Shown piece by piece: positions 27,604 to 38,045 of a stretch of 64,000 nucleotides of DNA. The notes beneath the pieces are model-generated. The model made no database searches. It was not told the DNA's origin and saw nothing but the letters and a program-made list of their open reading frames with translations. The translations under genes and the position numbers were made by a program. Every line of letters begins with the position of its first letter. Positions within the stretch are counted from its first letter, which is position 1. Source of the DNA: Pistricoccus aurantiacus (GTDB lineage Bacteria > Pseudomonadota > Gammaproteobacteria > Pseudomonadales > Halomonadaceae); NCBI RefSeq assembly GCF_007954585.1, contig NZ_CP042382.1, positions 3,596,001 to 3,660,000 on the forward strand, written 5' to 3'.

Positions 27604-29094
27604 TTAGTGGCCGCTCATCAATTTCTCCACCGCTTCCGGCTTATCGTGAACCGCGAAACGATCGACGATGGTGGCGCTGGCTTCGTTGAGGCCGATCACC
27701 TCGACTTCCGTGCCTTCCCGGCGGAACTTGATCACCACCCGATCAAGGGCTTCCACTGCGGTGATGTCCCAGAAATGCGCCCGGGAAACGTCAATCACGA
27801 CCCGCTGGATGCTCTCCTTGAAGTCGAAAGACTCGCCGAAGCGTTGGGCAGAGGCGAAGAATACCTGGCCTACCACCCGGTAATGACGACCCCGTCCTTC
27901 ATCAAGACTTTCCGAGCCGATGTACAGCACCCGACCCACCTTGTTGGCGAAGTTGATGGCGGCGATCAGCACGCCGACGAACACGCCAATGGCCAGGTTA
28001 TGAGTCGCCACCACCACGGCGACCGTGGCGATCATGACCACGTTGGTGGACATCGGATGCTTCCCGAGATCGCGAATCGAGGCCCAGCTGAAGGTACCGA
28101 TGGAAACCATGATCATCACCGCCACCAAAGCCGCCATGGGGATCCGTGACACCCAGTCCGAGAGAAATACCACCAATATCAGCAGCACGACCCCAGCCAC
28201 CAGGGCGGAAAGCCGGGTGCGTCCGCCGGATTTGATGTTGATCACCGACTGGCCGATCATCGCGCAGCCTGCCATGCCGCCGAGCAGGCCGGCGCCGATA
28301 TTGGCGATGCCTTGGCCCTTGCACTCGCGGTTCTTGTCGCTCCTGGTATCCGTCAGGTCGTCGATGATGGTGGCGGTCATCATGGATTCCAGCAGTCCCA
28401 CCACGCTGAGCATCACCGCGTAGGGAAAGATGATCTTGAGGGTTTCCAGATTCAGCGGTACGTCCGGCCACAGGAAGACCGGCAGGGTATCCGGCAGTTC
28501 ACCCATGTCTCCCACGGTGCGAATCTCCATGCCGGTGAGCAGGTACACCGCGGTCAGCACCAGAATGCACACCAGCGGCGACGGCAGGGACTTGCCGATC
28601 ACCGGCAGGAGCGGAAACAGATAGATGATGCCAAGCCCCGCGGCGGTCATCGCATAGACGTGCCAGGTCACATTGGTCAACTCCGGAAGCTGGGCCATGA
28701 AGATCAGGATCGCCAGGGCATTGACGAAACCGGTGACCACGGAGCGAGACACGAAACGCATCAGGTTGGCCAGGCGCAGATAGCCCGCGCCGATTTGCAG
28801 CACACCGGTCAGCAGGGTGGCGGCGAACAGATATTCCAGCCCGTGCTCCCTCACCAGAGTAACCATGAGCAGCGCCATGGCCCCGGTGGCGGCGGAAATC
28901 ATCCCCGGACGCCCGCCGGTGAAAGCGATAATCACCGCGATACAGAAGGACGCGTAAAGCCCTACCTTGGGATCGACCCCGGCGATGATCGAGAAAGCGA
29001 TGGCCTCGGGAATCAGCGCCAAGGCCACCACGATGCCGGACAGCACATCGCCCCTGATATTGGAAAACCAGTCCTGCTTGATTGATCGGATCAT
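27604..29094 (-). CDS. SulP family anion transporter with STAS domain
   Basis: This inner-membrane protein of 496 residues belongs to the SLC26/SulP family (sulfate, bicarbonate or other anions). It has the N-terminal [25 protein letters not shown] transporter signature in TM1-2, about 12-14 TM segments, and a cytoplasmic C-terminal STAS domain from about residue 390 ([20 protein letters not shown]). The substrate is not determined by sequence. The ATG at 29094 removes an Arg-rich extension. It lies 232 bases upstream of the universal stress gene on the same strand. Confidence 0.9.
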   Translation of the reverse strand: MIRSIKQDWFSNIRGDVLSGIVVALALIPEAIAFSIIAGVDPKVGLYASFCIAVIIAFTGGRPGMISAATGAMALLMVTLVREHGLEYLFAATLLTGVLQIGAGYLRLANLMRFVSRSVVTGFVNALAILIFMAQLPELTNVTWHVYAMTAAGLGIIYLFPLLPVIGKSLPSPLVCILVLTAVYLLTGMEIRTVGDMGELPDTLPVFLWPDVPLNLETLKIIFPYAVMLSVVGLLESMMTATIIDDLTDTRSDKNRECKGQGIANIGAGLLGGMAGCAMIGQSVINIKSGGRTRLSALVAGVVLLILVVFLSDWVSRIPMAALVAVMIMVSIGTFSWASIRDLGKHPMSTNVVMIATVAVVVATHNLAIGVFVGVLIAAINFANKVGRVLYIGSESLDEGRGRHYRVVGQVFFASAQRFGESFDFKESIQRVVIDVSRAHFWDITAVEALDRVVIKFRREGTEVEVIGLNEASATIVDRFAVHDKPEAVEKLMSGH

Positions 29095-29211
29095 AAAGAG
29101 GTCCCGTCGAAAGCGCCTGTCGCGCCTTGAAAGCATGACACGACACACCGCGACGTCAGACGACGCCGGGAAAAGGCGTGAACAAGGGAATAAATGGGAG
29201 CGCGGAGTCTA

Positions 29212-30129
29212 TCAGTTAAGAGAGTGCATCGCCACGACTCGGCGTCGCTCCAGGTGTCGCTCAATCAACGCCTTGATCAGCAGCGTGCCGATCACCAGAG
29301 CGCCGCCGAAGAAGGCCAGATTCGAGGGCCGCTCGTCGAGCAGCCACCAGACCCAGAGGGTGCCGACCACGGTTTCCAGCAGAAACAGCAGGCTGACTTC
29401 CGCGGCAGGAAGATAAAGCGGCCCGCGCTGAATCAAGGTAAAGCCGATGGGAATCAGGATCAGACACAGCAGAATCAAGTACTTGGCCTGATCTGCATCC
29501 GGCAGCGCCCAGCCGCCGCTGGTAAGCCAAGGCGACAACAGCGCCACCATCAACCCTGCCAGCACCAGCATCGGACTCATGTCCACTCCCGGGCGGGTAC
29601 GGCAAAGAGTGAAATTGGCCGCCAGGGAAAGCGCCGCCAGCAGGGCGAAACCGTTGCCTATCCAAGAGCCGGCGCCCGCATCGTCGAAGACGATCAGGGA
29701 GGTACCGAAAAGACACAGACCGATGGCGAGCCAGGTGCGCAGGGGCAGGCGCTCATGCAGAAAGAAGCGCGACAGGAGCGCGGCGATCAAGGGCGCTCCG
29801 GCCAGGATCATCAGCACGTTGCCGCCCTTGGTGTAATGATTGCCCAGCACGAAGCCGAAGTTGGACAGGGTGAAAAGCCCCGCCACCCCAAGCCCCACCA
29901 GGCCGCAACGACGAAAGACCGTCAGGGTCCGGCGGCCGCTACGCAGCACCACGATGATGAAGAACCCCAGCGCCGTCAGAAGGCCCCGCCAGAACAGCAT
30001 CTGGCTGTCCGGCAGGTCGATCAGCTTGATCAGCAGGGCATCCGGGGAAATGATCAGGGGCCCCGCTGCGGTGATCAAAAGCCCTCTCTGACGGCGGGAA
30101 AGCGCAGGTGTTGCTTTGCTAGTTGACAA
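29212..30129 (-). CDS. EamA/DMT superfamily transporter
   Basis: This protein of about 305 residues has ten predicted TM segments in two EamA repeats; the first runs from [20 protein letters not shown] and the second from about residue 160. Short basic loops (RSGRRTLT, near residue 70) lie between helices. Members of this family export amino acids, nucleotides or metabolites; the substrate is unknown. No ATG exists near the N-terminus. I prefer TTG 30129 because GAGG lies five bases before it; TTG 30144 is an alternative. Confidence 0.85.
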   Translation of the reverse strand: MSTSKATPALSRRQRGLLITAAGPLIISPDALLIKLIDLPDSQMLFWRGLLTALGFFIIVVLRSGRRTLTVFRRCGLVGLGVAGLFTLSNFGFVLGNHYTKGGNVLMILAGAPLIAALLSRFFLHERLPLRTWLAIGLCLFGTSLIVFDDAGAGSWIGNGFALLAALSLAANFTLCRTRPGVDMSPMLVLAGLMVALLSPWLTSGGWALPDADQAKYLILLCLILIPIGFTLIQRGPLYLPAAEVSLLFLLETVVGTLWVWWLLDERPSNLAFFGGALVIGTLLIKALIERHLERRRVVAMHSLN

Positions 30130-30200
30130 GACGACCTCGACCAATCAAACATTTAAGATTGGCCATGGCATCACGATAAAGCAAGCTCTTCCTCTTCAGA

Positions 30201-31100
30201 TCAGGCATCGCCTCGCGGTTCGTCGCCAGAGGAAGGCATATCGAGACGCGAGCCTCCGGGAATGTTGTCCTGGGTGGTGGATGGCGGCGTGGAAGCGCCC
30301 GGCCCACCAAAAGGCTTCGCGCTTGGTGGCTTGCCATCCCCACCGCCCTTGGCCCCGCCGAGATGGCGAAACGCCTCCAGCAGATCCATGGGCATGGGAA
30401 ACATCATGATCGTTGCAGCCTTATTGCTGCCCATATCCGCCATGGTCTGCAGGTAGCGCAAGTGTAATGCCGCCGCATTTTCTGACAGCACATTGGCCGC
30501 CTGCACCAGTTTTTCCGAGGCCTGCAGTTCGCCTTCCGCGTGAATCACCTTGGCCCGGCGCTCACGCTCCGCTTCCGCCTGACGAGCGATGGCGCGAATC
30601 ATGCTCTCATCGAGATCCACGTGCTTGATTTCCACGTTGGCCACCTTGATGCCCCATTCCTCGGACATGCTATCAATGATTTCCTGGATATCGTTGTTGA
30701 GCTTGTCCCGTTCGGAAAGCATTTCGTCCAGATCATGCTTGCCCAGCACGGAGCGCAGCGTGGTCTGTGCCAGCTGGCTGGTGGCAATCACATAATGTTC
30801 CACCTGGATGATCGCCTTCTCCGGGTCCACTACGCGAAAATACAGCACCGCGTTGACCTTGACGGTGACGTTGTCTCGAGAGATCACGTCCTGTTCCGGC
30901 ACATCCATGGTGATTATCCGCAGATCCACCACCTGCATCTTCTGCACGAAGGGAATGATAAGGATCAGCCCCGGTCCCTTGACGCTCTGAAAGCGCCCCA
31001 GGAAGAACACCACACCGCGCTTGTACTCCGGCAATATACGAATCGAGGCCGCCAATAGCAGCAGGACCAATACGATAGGCACGAGATAGGAAAGCATCAT
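30201..31100 (-). CDS. SPFH/band 7 protein (slipin/stomatin-like)
   Basis: This 299-residue membrane scaffold has one N-terminal TM segment followed by the SPFH domain ([42 protein letters not shown]). A charged coiled coil rich in Ala, Arg and Glu ([13 protein letters not shown]) follows, then a Pro/Gly-rich tail. Slipins of this kind are usually encoded beside an NfeD protease. The NfeD-type gene is 23 bases upstream here, so the two are an operon and probably act together in membrane microdomain quality control. Confidence 0.92.
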   Translation of the reverse strand: MMLSYLVPIVLVLLLLAASIRILPEYKRGVVFFLGRFQSVKGPGLILIIPFVQKMQVVDLRIITMDVPEQDVISRDNVTVKVNAVLYFRVVDPEKAIIQVEHYVIATSQLAQTTLRSVLGKHDLDEMLSERDKLNNDIQEIIDSMSEEWGIKVANVEIKHVDLDESMIRAIARQAEAERERRAKVIHAEGELQASEKLVQAANVLSENAAALHLRYLQTMADMGSNKAATIMMFPMPMDLLEAFRHLGGAKGGGDGKPPSAKPFGGPGASTPPSTTQDNIPGGSRLDMPSSGDEPRGDA

Positions 31101-31123
31101 CGAACTTCTCCTCGGGGGTAATA

Positions 31124-32698
31124 TTATCGTCTGACTTCGAATTCACGCTGATTGCGGCGGCGTCGCAGTTCGCTGGGTTCCAGAGGTTCCACTTCGACGG
31201 TCAAGCCATCGATGGCGGTCACTCTCACCGCCTGACCCTCGCGCACGGGTTGCGATGTCCGGGCCCGCCAGCGCTCGCCCCGCAGGCGTACATGGCCGCT
31301 GGACTCGAAATCCTCCAGCGCCCAGGCCTGGGAGTCCAGAAGTTCTTCCTGGCCGGTTTGCGAAGGCTTTTTATGCAGGCCGACGAAACGCACCACGACC
31401 CACAGCATCAACGCCGCTGCCACCAGGGCCACGCCGGCGATCAGCGGTAAAGAGATACTCAAGTTATCCGCGTCCATTAGAATCACCGATCCGATCACGA
31501 AAGCGACGATGCCGCCGATGCCCAAGATGCCGAAACTCGGCATGAGCGCCTCGCCGACGATCAAGCCGAGCCCCGCCAGAATGAGCGCAAGCCCCGCATA
31601 GTTGATCGGCAGCACTTGAAACGCGAAGAGCGCCAGCAGCAGACAGATCAAACCGATGGTGCCCGGCACCAGGCTGCCCGGGTTGGCCAGCTCGAAGATC
31701 AGTCCGTAGAAGCCGATGATCATCAGAAAATAGGCGACGTTGGGATCGGTGATGATGGCCAGCAGTTCGGTACGCCAGTCCGGATCGAATCGTTCGACGG
31801 TCAGATTAGCGGTGTCGAGAGTTCGGGTGCCGCTTGCCATCACCACTTCCATGCCGTCCATCTCGACGAAGAGACTGTCGAGATCGCCGGCGATCACGTC
31901 GATCACATTCTTTTCCAAGGCCTCCTGAGCGGTCAGGGTGCGACCTTCCCGCACTGCCAGTTCCGCCCAGTCCGCGTTGCGATCATGCCGATTGGCCAGG
32001 CTGCGGATATAGGCCACCGCGTCTTCCAGCACCTTGCGTTCCATGGCGGTCTCGCCACGACGCTTGTCGTCGGCCTCTTCGCTTGTTTTCTGTTCATCGC
32101 CACCTTCGGCGGTTTCGTTTTCGCTAGTTTCATCATCGTCTTGTTTGGCGGCATCCGCTTCTTCCGAGCTTTCTTCTTGCTGCGGTGCCTTGTCTTGATT
32201 ATCGTCCCCACCACCAGGAAAACCACCTCCCCCTAGCTGCACCGGGGTCGCCGCGCCGAGGTGGGTCGAGGGGGCCATGGCGGCAACATGACTGGCATAG
32301 AGAAGATAGGTGCCGGCACTGGCGGCCCGAGAGCCGCCGGGGTAAACGTAGAAGGCCACAGGCACTTCCGATCCTAGTATGGCGCCGATCATGTCGCGCA
32401 TCGAGGCGTCCAGGCCGCCGGGGGTATCCAGTTCCACGACGACGAGTTCCGCATCGCTTTCTTTCGCCATTGCCATGCCACGCTGAAAATAATCGCTGGT
32501 GGCCGGGCCGATGGCACCGTCGATCGTCATCAGCAGAGCCTGCCGAGACTTCTCTTGAGCGCCGGCAATGAGCGCGAGCGCCAGACCGGCCAGTAGAAAT
32601 AGCAGCCAGAGTACAGAGCGCTTCGAGAATAGAATTGAATATGAACTCGACACGTTAGTCTCGCTTTCAAGCCGTTTGTTGTATGACCGCAAGACCAA
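31124..32698 (-). CDS. NfeD family membrane protease (ClpP-class)
   Basis: This 524-residue protein has an N-terminal signal/anchor (about residues 28-48), a ClpP-like serine protease domain and four or five TM helices. It ends in a C-terminal NfeD OB-fold domain ([18 protein letters not shown]). The catalytic Ser is Ser127 in [10 protein letters not shown], and Lys222 fits the Lys partner of the Ser-Lys dyad known from the archaeal homologue PH1510. Between them lies a low-complexity acidic insert (about residues 164-215). Relatives cleave hydrophobic C-terminal segments of stomatin partners; the slipin is the next gene. The start is uncertain; GTG 32653 is also possible. Confidence 0.9.
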   Translation of the reverse strand: MVLRSYNKRLESETNVSSSYSILFSKRSVLWLLFLLAGLALALIAGAQEKSRQALLMTIDGAIGPATSDYFQRGMAMAKESDAELVVVELDTPGGLDASMRDMIGAILGSEVPVAFYVYPGGSRAASAGTYLLYASHVAAMAPSTHLGAATPVQLGGGGFPGGGDDNQDKAPQQEESSEEADAAKQDDDETSENETAEGGDEQKTSEEADDKRRGETAMERKVLEDAVAYIRSLANRHDRNADWAELAVREGRTLTAQEALEKNVIDVIAGDLDSLFVEMDGMEVVMASGTRTLDTANLTVERFDPDWRTELLAIITDPNVAYFLMIIGFYGLIFELANPGSLVPGTIGLICLLLALFAFQVLPINYAGLALILAGLGLIVGEALMPSFGILGIGGIVAFVIGSVILMDADNLSISLPLIAGVALVAAALMLWVVVRFVGLHKKPSQTGQEELLDSQAWALEDFESSGHVRLRGERWRARTSQPVREGQAVRVTAIDGLTVEVEPLEPSELRRRRNQREFEVRR

Positions 32699-32767
32699 GC
32701 AAATGTTGTACGCTATCGATGGAATGTACTATTCATGCATAAGCCCAATATCCGCCCATGACGTTAT

Positions 32768-34459
32768 CTACTCATCTCCGATACCCGTGGCTTCCGATAA
32801 CGTCTCCACCGGTGACGACAAGGCGTTTTCCAAGGCTTCTTCAATAGCGTCGTCCATTACCTTGCCGATTTCCACCGCCGAAGGATTGTCCAGCGGCAAC
32901 GTCATGGGTACATCGAGCTCGATTACCCCATCGTCACTTTGCAATATGTCGATCAGGGTACGCATCGGCAGGCCGCCTGCGGAATCCTCGACCTTTTCCC
33001 CCAGCTCGATACGCCGCAGTTCCACATGGTTTTCCGTGATCAGGCGCCCCTTTTCAATGCGATGGTCGAGCTGTAGCGTCATTCGGCCCTGGTCGATGGC
33101 GTAACCGCCAAAACGCCGCACGTAGGGAGAAAACGTTGCCAGATTCAGCGTTTCGAAATGCATCTGCAGATCGCCCTCGACGGCTTCGCCCAGCGGATCG
33201 AAGCTGCCTTGTATTCGCAGCGGACTATCCTCGGCGACTCGCCCCTGAAGATCGATCCGGCTTTCATCTGAACCATCGGAATCGAGATTTTTCCAGGCTC
33301 CGCCTAGCTGGGAGAATTCGAGATTGAACGGCTGGGAAAGATGACGGTCCGCGAACACCAGACTGCCGTCATTCAGGCCGATTTCATCAATGGAATAACT
33401 GAGCCCCGCGTCTTGGGAACCGCCTTCTTGCTGCGGTGGCCGCCAGGCATCGAGATTGGTCTTGAGGTCTTTATCGATGATGACTTCCGTCCAGGGAGCA
33501 TCCAAAGCGATACGCTGGATCTCCAGGGTTTTCGCGCCGCTATCGAAATTCAGGCCGGCGACGTCAAGCTGCGTGACCCTGGCCAAGGGCTGCTGCTTGT
33601 CCGGATAGGAAAGCACCGCATCGGTAACACTGCCCTCGCCCTGTACTTGAGTAGCGCCATCGCCGGCACGCCCGGCCCTCAGATTGAGTTCCGCTGCTAG
33701 CGTCCCTTTGGTCATCCTGGCCTGCATTACACTATTAAAGTAGCCGGATAGGGTGGTCAGCGGCACCTGGTCGATAGTGAAGTCGAGGTTCAGTGTCCAG
33801 GGAGCAAGGCCCATCTCACCCTGAGCGCTCAAGGTGCCGCCGTTCCAATCCGCCCGACCTTCCAGCGTAAAGGGCTGATCGTTGGTGTTATCGTAGTTCT
33901 TGGCGCTCATCCGGATCGCGCTCAAGGTGAGCGTGACCGGATCCGGAAGGCGCCGATTCACCAGATCGAGTTCCCCCTGGTGAACCTCGATACGCGCGAT
34001 ACGAATCGGCGTCTTGCCTTGGGAAGTGTCCTCGTCGCCGGCAAATAGCCGTACCAGGTTCCAGTTGCCATCTTGCCGACGAATCAACCGCAGGCGCGGT
34101 TCTTTCAGCATCAGGGAATCCAGCCACCAGCCGGATTCCCACAGCGAGCGCCATTGCAGCCTGGCGATAACCGTTTCACTGGCCAGCACCGGCTGATCTT
34201 TCTCACCGGCGATACGCAGCTGATCGAGGGTGACCTGGGCATCGAAGGGATCGATCGATACCTGCTTGATGGTCACCTCACGTCCAGTAAGGGAAGAGAA
34301 GGTTTCCACCAGGCGCTTTTCGATGAAGTAAGGCAGCAGCCACAGCCAGGTGACTGTTATCAGTAGTGCCAAAATGACAAGAATGCCCAGGGCAATAAAC
34401 CAGCCCTTGGCTGAATGAGATTTTGCTGTCATGGCGCGATGCCCTGCATGAGAGATCAA
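32768..34459 (-). CDS. DUF748 / AsmA-like envelope protein
   Basis: This 563-residue protein has one N-terminal TM segment (FIALGILVILALLITVTWL) and a long periplasmic beta-rich body. Its DUF748 features are LPYFIEKRLVETFSSLTGREV, WWLDSLMLKEPRLRLIRRQDG and YVRRFGGYAIDQGRMTLQLDH. AsmA-like proteins are thought to help lipid transport or outer-membrane homeostasis. At the C-terminus it has an acidic tail. Start ambiguity: ATG 34459 (GAGG 11 bases upstream) or ATG 34432. Confidence 0.85.
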   Translation of the reverse strand: MISHAGHRAMTAKSHSAKGWFIALGILVILALLITVTWLWLLPYFIEKRLVETFSSLTGREVTIKQVSIDPFDAQVTLDQLRIAGEKDQPVLASETVIARLQWRSLWESGWWLDSLMLKEPRLRLIRRQDGNWNLVRLFAGDEDTSQGKTPIRIARIEVHQGELDLVNRRLPDPVTLTLSAIRMSAKNYDNTNDQPFTLEGRADWNGGTLSAQGEMGLAPWTLNLDFTIDQVPLTTLSGYFNSVMQARMTKGTLAAELNLRAGRAGDGATQVQGEGSVTDAVLSYPDKQQPLARVTQLDVAGLNFDSGAKTLEIQRIALDAPWTEVIIDKDLKTNLDAWRPPQQEGGSQDAGLSYSIDEIGLNDGSLVFADRHLSQPFNLEFSQLGGAWKNLDSDGSDESRIDLQGRVAEDSPLRIQGSFDPLGEAVEGDLQMHFETLNLATFSPYVRRFGGYAIDQGRMTLQLDHRIEKGRLITENHVELRRIELGEKVEDSAGGLPMRTLIDILQSDDGVIELDVPMTLPLDNPSAVEIGKVMDDAIEEALENALSSPVETLSEATGIGDE

Positions 34460-34521
34460 TCCTCAGCTTGGCAGCCGGACCGTCCTCTCGCCGCATGACA
34501 TACCACAACAGCGAACATGAG

Positions 34522-34836
34522 TTATTTCAATGGACGAGAGGTAGGATCCGTGGCCAGCACGTCCGCGCGAATCACGCTTTGCTCGGCGATCAAGGGATTG
34601 ACCACTTCCCGGCTGGCCTTGTAATGATCGGTGGTCTTGTGCGCCGCCAGCGCCTGTTCGTCGGTGTAGATTTCGTAGAGATAGACCAGATCCGGATTGT
34701 CGCGATCTTCCAATACATCGAAGACATGGCAGCCGGGTTCTTCACGCACGGAAGCCGCGGCGTTGGGCAGCATGGCTTCGAGAAACTCCTCCAGCTTGCC
34801 GGTCTTGAGCTGTGTCTTGACAATGATGCAGTACAT
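34522..34836 (-). CDS. antibiotic biosynthesis monooxygenase (ABM)-domain protein
   Basis: This 104-residue protein has the dimeric ferredoxin-like ABM fold: MYCIIVKTQLKTGKLEEFL, then SVREEPGCHVFDVLEDRD, YLYEIYTDEQALAAH, and HY in KTTDHYKASREVV. It resembles YgiN/putative quinol monooxygenases. The reaction is not established. It is divergent from the glyoxalase-fold gene, with about 110 bases between. Confidence 0.85.
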   Translation of the reverse strand: MYCIIVKTQLKTGKLEEFLEAMLPNAAASVREEPGCHVFDVLEDRDNPDLVYLYEIYTDEQALAAHKTTDHYKASREVVNPLIAEQSVIRADVLATDPTSRPLK

Positions 34837-34947
34837 GGCGATTCCTCGGATTGACGTTTATACTTGCTGGCAACACGTTTTATGGAAATATTTTCCAATA
34901 AAATTATCGCCGCAACAATCCCCAACTTCAAAAACGAGAGATCGCTT

Positions 34948-35352
34948 ATGCAACGCCCTACCCCCTTGAACGGTATGCGCCATATCGCCTTGCAGGTACA
35001 GGACTTGGAAGCCTGTGAACGCTTCTATACCGAACTGCTGGGCATGTCGCTGCTGCGTCGCGCTCATGAGGATCTGGTCTACCTGACTCTGGGCAACGAC
35101 AACTTTTCCCTGAGCCGCGCCAAGCAGGACACCGGCGGCGACCCGCAGCGGCTGGATCATTTCGGTTTCATCGTCGACAAGAAGGAAGATGTGGACGCCT
35201 GGCACGACTACCTCAAGGCCCAGGGCGTGACGGTCACCAGCGAACCTCACGATCACGGCGACGGCGGTCGCAGCTTCTACTGCCTGGACCCGGACGGCAA
35301 CAGCGTGCAGCCGCTTTACCATCCCTGCGTTTCCGGCCAGACCCTGCGTTAA
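34948..35352 (+). CDS. VOC/glyoxalase-fold protein
   Basis: This 134-residue vicinal oxygen chelate domain protein has RHIALQVQDLEACERFYTEL with a candidate metal-binding His, LDHFGFIVDKKEDVDAW with the second His, and a final FYCLDPDGNSVQPL with an Asp where many members have the metal-binding Glu pattern (DPDGN). The catalysed reaction is unknown; glyoxalase, dioxygenase and resistance functions share the fold. The ATG at 34948 is chosen because the upstream in-frame extension is basic and Asn-rich without fold character. It ends overlapping the convergent DUF6969 gene by four bases. Confidence 0.85.
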   Translation: MQRPTPLNGMRHIALQVQDLEACERFYTELLGMSLLRRAHEDLVYLTLGNDNFSLSRAKQDTGGDPQRLDHFGFIVDKKEDVDAWHDYLKAQGVTVTSEPHDHGDGGRSFYCLDPDGNSVQPLYHPCVSGQTLR

Positions 35353-36074
35353 CTGCCGTCAATCACCGACTGCTGTTTCGCGCGATCCATTCGAGAGAGG
35401 GCCTGTTCGAGAGAACGGGCCCAGGCCGGCAGGGCGACAGGTAGCTGTCCGATCACCTCGATCCGCCGGTCCTCGAAGATATTCGAATCCTCTCGTTTCA
35501 AGCGCTGAATTTCCTGATCACGATGCGCGAGCAACACCTCGAGGTAGGGTCGATAGCAGCGCAGCATGGCGCCCAGCCAGCGGTTGACCGGCCAGGAAGG
35601 CCAGGCGTGATCGATCTCGAAGCGCTCCGCCAGGGCGAGGGTTTCCGGCGCGGGGCGCCAATGCTCCGCGGTCACCCAGCGATTGGTGGTAAACAAGGCG
35701 ATGGGCTTGCCCCAGGCGTCCATGGAAACGGCGACCAGATGGGTGGCAGCCTTCACCTGGCCGGGCCGATTGGCTTCCGCCGGCCTTCCGAACAGGTGAA
35801 AGTGCCCGTGCTCGCCCTCGCGGTGGGCATGGTAGTAGTACTGGCTACCGCTATCCGCGTCATAGACGTCGTCTCGCGGGTAATGATCCAGCTCGACGAA
35901 ATCTCCCTGGCCCTTGAGGATTTCTCCCACCAGATTGAGTCCTGCCTTGTGCAATACCCGCTGGCAGTTCAAGGCTTCCCGGGCCGCCTTGACCATATCG
36001 GCCAAGGCGGCTTTGGAATAGCAGTCGAGTCGCGGCGTCTCGATGCTAGAGTTCATAGGGACGCTAGAGGTCAT
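35349..36074 (-). CDS. DUF6969 family protein
   Basis: This soluble protein of about 241 residues has no signal peptide. It is His- and Tyr-rich around residues 60-85 (HYPRDDVYDAD, YYYHAHREGEHGHFHLFGRP), which suggests a metal or cofactor site, and has conserved ALFTTNRWVTAE and WPSWPVNRWLGAM. I match it to DUF6969; no function is known. Starts at 36074 or 36056 are both possible, neither with a strong ribosome binding site. It follows the cytochrome gene on the same strand and overlaps its stop if the longer start is used, so the two are probably co-expressed. Confidence 0.7.
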   Translation of the reverse strand: MTSSVPMNSSIETPRLDCYSKAALADMVKAAREALNCQRVLHKAGLNLVGEILKGQGDFVELDHYPRDDVYDADSGSQYYYHAHREGEHGHFHLFGRPAEANRPGQVKAATHLVAVSMDAWGKPIALFTTNRWVTAEHWRPAPETLALAERFEIDHAWPSWPVNRWLGAMLRCYRPYLEVLLAHRDQEIQRLKREDSNIFEDRRIEVIGQLPVALPAWARSLEQALSRMDRAKQQSVIDGS

Positions 36075-36750
36075 AGGATTGACCGGCAAAGCGCTTCTGT
36101 ACTTCCACCACATAGGCGGAAAGCGCGCTCAATTGATTGGACTCCCAGGCGAAAGGCTGCGCCGCCATGGGATTGAGCATGCAGATCTGCACCATTTCAT
36201 CCGCGTGTACCTCGTTCATGCCGTAAAGATTCTTGCCCATGGCTACCGGATGAGGAAACGGCCGCTCGAAGGTCGCCTGATACGCCTCGTCCTGTTCGAC
36301 CCCGTGGCAGCTCGCGCAGCTCATGCCGTTGCCGCTCAGGCTAGTGTCCTGAAACAGGGTTCGACCCTGAGTGATCAACTCCTGCGGATTGTCACCGGAC
36401 TCCGCATAGGAAGGCGTGTAGTCCGCAGGCCGTTTGACCGCGCAAGGGTTCTTGGTGGCACAGGGATTCTTCATTGCGCACGGATTCTTTTCGGCACAGG
36501 GATTTTTCGTGGCGCAGGGATTCTTAGTTGCACAGGGTTTTTTCGTGGCGCAGGGATTTTTCCATGCACAAGGATCCTTCGCCGCGCAGGGATCGTCATG
36601 TTGCTCCTGCATGGCGCCGGATTTCTTGGCGGCGCAAGGATTGGCGCCGCACTGAGCGATGGCTTGGGCCGCGCCGGCCAGGCCTAGCGCCAGCAAGGCG
36701 CCGGTCAGCGTGGCCTTTGCACGCGGGTTACCGTGTTTCGTCAGGTTCAT
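36064..36750 (-). CDS. c-type cytochrome with NPCATK hexapeptide repeats
   Basis: This exported 228-residue protein has a Sec signal peptide (TLTGALLALGLAGAAQAIA), then a Cys-rich tandem repeat at residues 53-106, then a cytochrome c domain. The haem site is CASCH at 145-149; possible axial Met residues lie at 171, 178 and 186. The repeat is nine perfect-length hexapeptides of consensus NPCATK, each with one Cys, preceded by an isolated NPCAAKK. The C-terminal SAYVVEVQKRFAG helix fits class I cytochromes. GGAGAGCCATC precedes the ATG at 36750. Such repeats could bind metal or form disulfides; this is inference. Confidence 0.85.
   Translation of the reverse strand: MNLTKHGNPRAKATLTGALLALGLAGAAQAIAQCGANPCAAKKSGAMQEQHDDPCAAKDPCAWKNPCATKKPCATKNPCATKNPCAEKNPCAMKNPCATKNPCAVKRPADYTPSYAESGDNPQELITQGRTLFQDTSLSGNGMSCASCHGVEQDEAYQATFERPFPHPVAMGKNLYGMNEVHADEMVQICMLNPMAAQPFAWESNQLSALSAYVVEVQKRFAGQSYDL
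36433..36594 (-). repeat. nine tandem 18-bp repeats encoding NPCATK-like units
   Basis: Nine in-frame 18-base units lie end to end inside the cytochrome gene. The encoded units are DPCAAK, DPCAWK, NPCATK, KPCATK, NPCATK, NPCAEK, NPCAMK, NPCATK, NPCAVK. Pro-Cys-Ala and the terminal Lys never vary while positions 1 and 5 do, suggesting selection on the Cys spacing. Such arrays are prone to copy-number change. Confidence 0.9.
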
Positions 36751-36926
36751 GATGGCTCTCCGGGCGTCAGGATCGTTGTCGTTGCACGCCTTGTTGTTGC
36801 AGGATGGCGTTCTACTTGGTCGAGGAAAGACGGCGTACATTACATAAGACCGCGAATTTGTAAGGATCGGGCCAAGCCGGCCACCAAGAAGAAGAATCAT
36901 TGATCGACAAGTGCGATATCACCGTA

Positions 36927-38024
36927 ATGAACAAGATAGCGACACCCATCCAGTCGACCAGAGAAGACGAATGGCCGGGGCTGCGTACCGCACTAACGGC
37001 CGCCGGTTTCGGCGATAGGGTATTGACGCCCATGGCGGATACCGGGCTTGCCCACGATCATATCTGGCTGAAGGCTCGCCGAGACGATCAAGCGGACTGG
37101 GTGGCCCGGCTGCCCAAGCAGAGCCAGCTGGATCTCGATGCCAAGGCCAACCTGAGCTATCAGGCCTGCTGCTTCGAACGGGCAGCGGCAAGCGGCCATA
37201 CGCCTTCCCTGGGTGCTGTCTTACCGCCTGAGGAATCGCTACCCCGCGGGGGTCTGGTGATCGCCGCCGTTCAAGGTCACGCTCCTCGATTACCTGAGGA
37301 TCTCACCGCCATCGCTCACGCGTTGGCCAGCCTGCACCGCCTACCTCTTCCCTCGCCGGAAGAACGCGCCCCACTTCTCGATCCAGTGTCGCCCTGGGGG
37401 GATATGCTCGAGGAAGTAAGTCATCAGGCGGCGTTTCTGCCCCAGGCCGGACTGGACGACGATACCCTCGGTCAGTTGCAGAAAGAACTCGCTGAACTCA
37501 GCGCCTGGGTGGAGACGCAACCGACGACCGCCAAGGCGCTGATCAGCTTCGATGCTCATCCGGGGAATTTCCTGATCGACCCGCAAGGCCGGGCAATATT
37601 GGTGGACCTGGAAAAGTGCCGCTACAGCCTGCCGGGACTGGATCTCGCCCATGCCAGCCTCTACACCTCCACCACCTGGGATACGCGCACCTATGCGGAG
37701 TTGAGCGTCGATGAAGTACATGCCCTCTATCGCGAGTGGGTCAAGGCCATAGGGAACCACCGCGAATATCTCGACCCCCAAGGCCTGCTACAGTGCCGGC
37801 GCGCCATGTGGCTGTGGTCGGTGACCTGGTGCGCCAAATGGCGATCAAAGTATCGCCGCCGACGAGACGAAGGAGCCGGCGGCGAGGACTGGTCGGCGGA
37901 ACTCAGCGATCCGGCGTTGATCGATCATGTACGCGATCGTGTCGACCACTATCTGTCGCCGCAAATCGTCACCCGAGTCCGCAAGGAATGGCATGAACTG
38001 GCCCGGCGCGATCTTCTTGATTGA
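36927..38024 (+). CDS. phosphotransferase (APH/choline kinase-like)
   Basis: This 365-residue protein belongs to the APH/choline-kinase superfamily. The catalytic loop reads ISFDAHPGNFLID and the metal-binding segment reads AILVDLEKCRYSLPGLDLAHA. In canonical members the loop is HxDxHxxN; the first His is Ser here, while Asp, His and Asn are kept. LVDLE stands for the DFE/DxD position. N-terminal sequence DHIWLKARR fits the nucleotide-binding lobe. The substrate is unknown; thiamine-, choline- and fructosamine-kinase-like roles share this fold. The ATG at 36927 is preferred over TTG 36900. The ABC importer genes follow after 21 bases. Confidence 0.75.
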   Translation: MNKIATPIQSTREDEWPGLRTALTAAGFGDRVLTPMADTGLAHDHIWLKARRDDQADWVARLPKQSQLDLDAKANLSYQACCFERAAASGHTPSLGAVLPPEESLPRGGLVIAAVQGHAPRLPEDLTAIAHALASLHRLPLPSPEERAPLLDPVSPWGDMLEEVSHQAAFLPQAGLDDDTLGQLQKELAELSAWVETQPTTAKALISFDAHPGNFLIDPQGRAILVDLEKCRYSLPGLDLAHASLYTSTTWDTRTYAELSVDEVHALYREWVKAIGNHREYLDPQGLLQCRRAMWLWSVTWCAKWRSKYRRRRDEGAGGEDWSAELSDPALIDHVRDRVDHYLSPQIVTRVRKEWHELARRDLLD

Positions 38025-38045
38025 AAAAACCAAGGAAAACCATCT

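Noticed and set aside
36433-36594. CRISPR-like array
   Set aside because: The 18-base repeats are contiguous and in frame without spacers; they encode the protein repeat.
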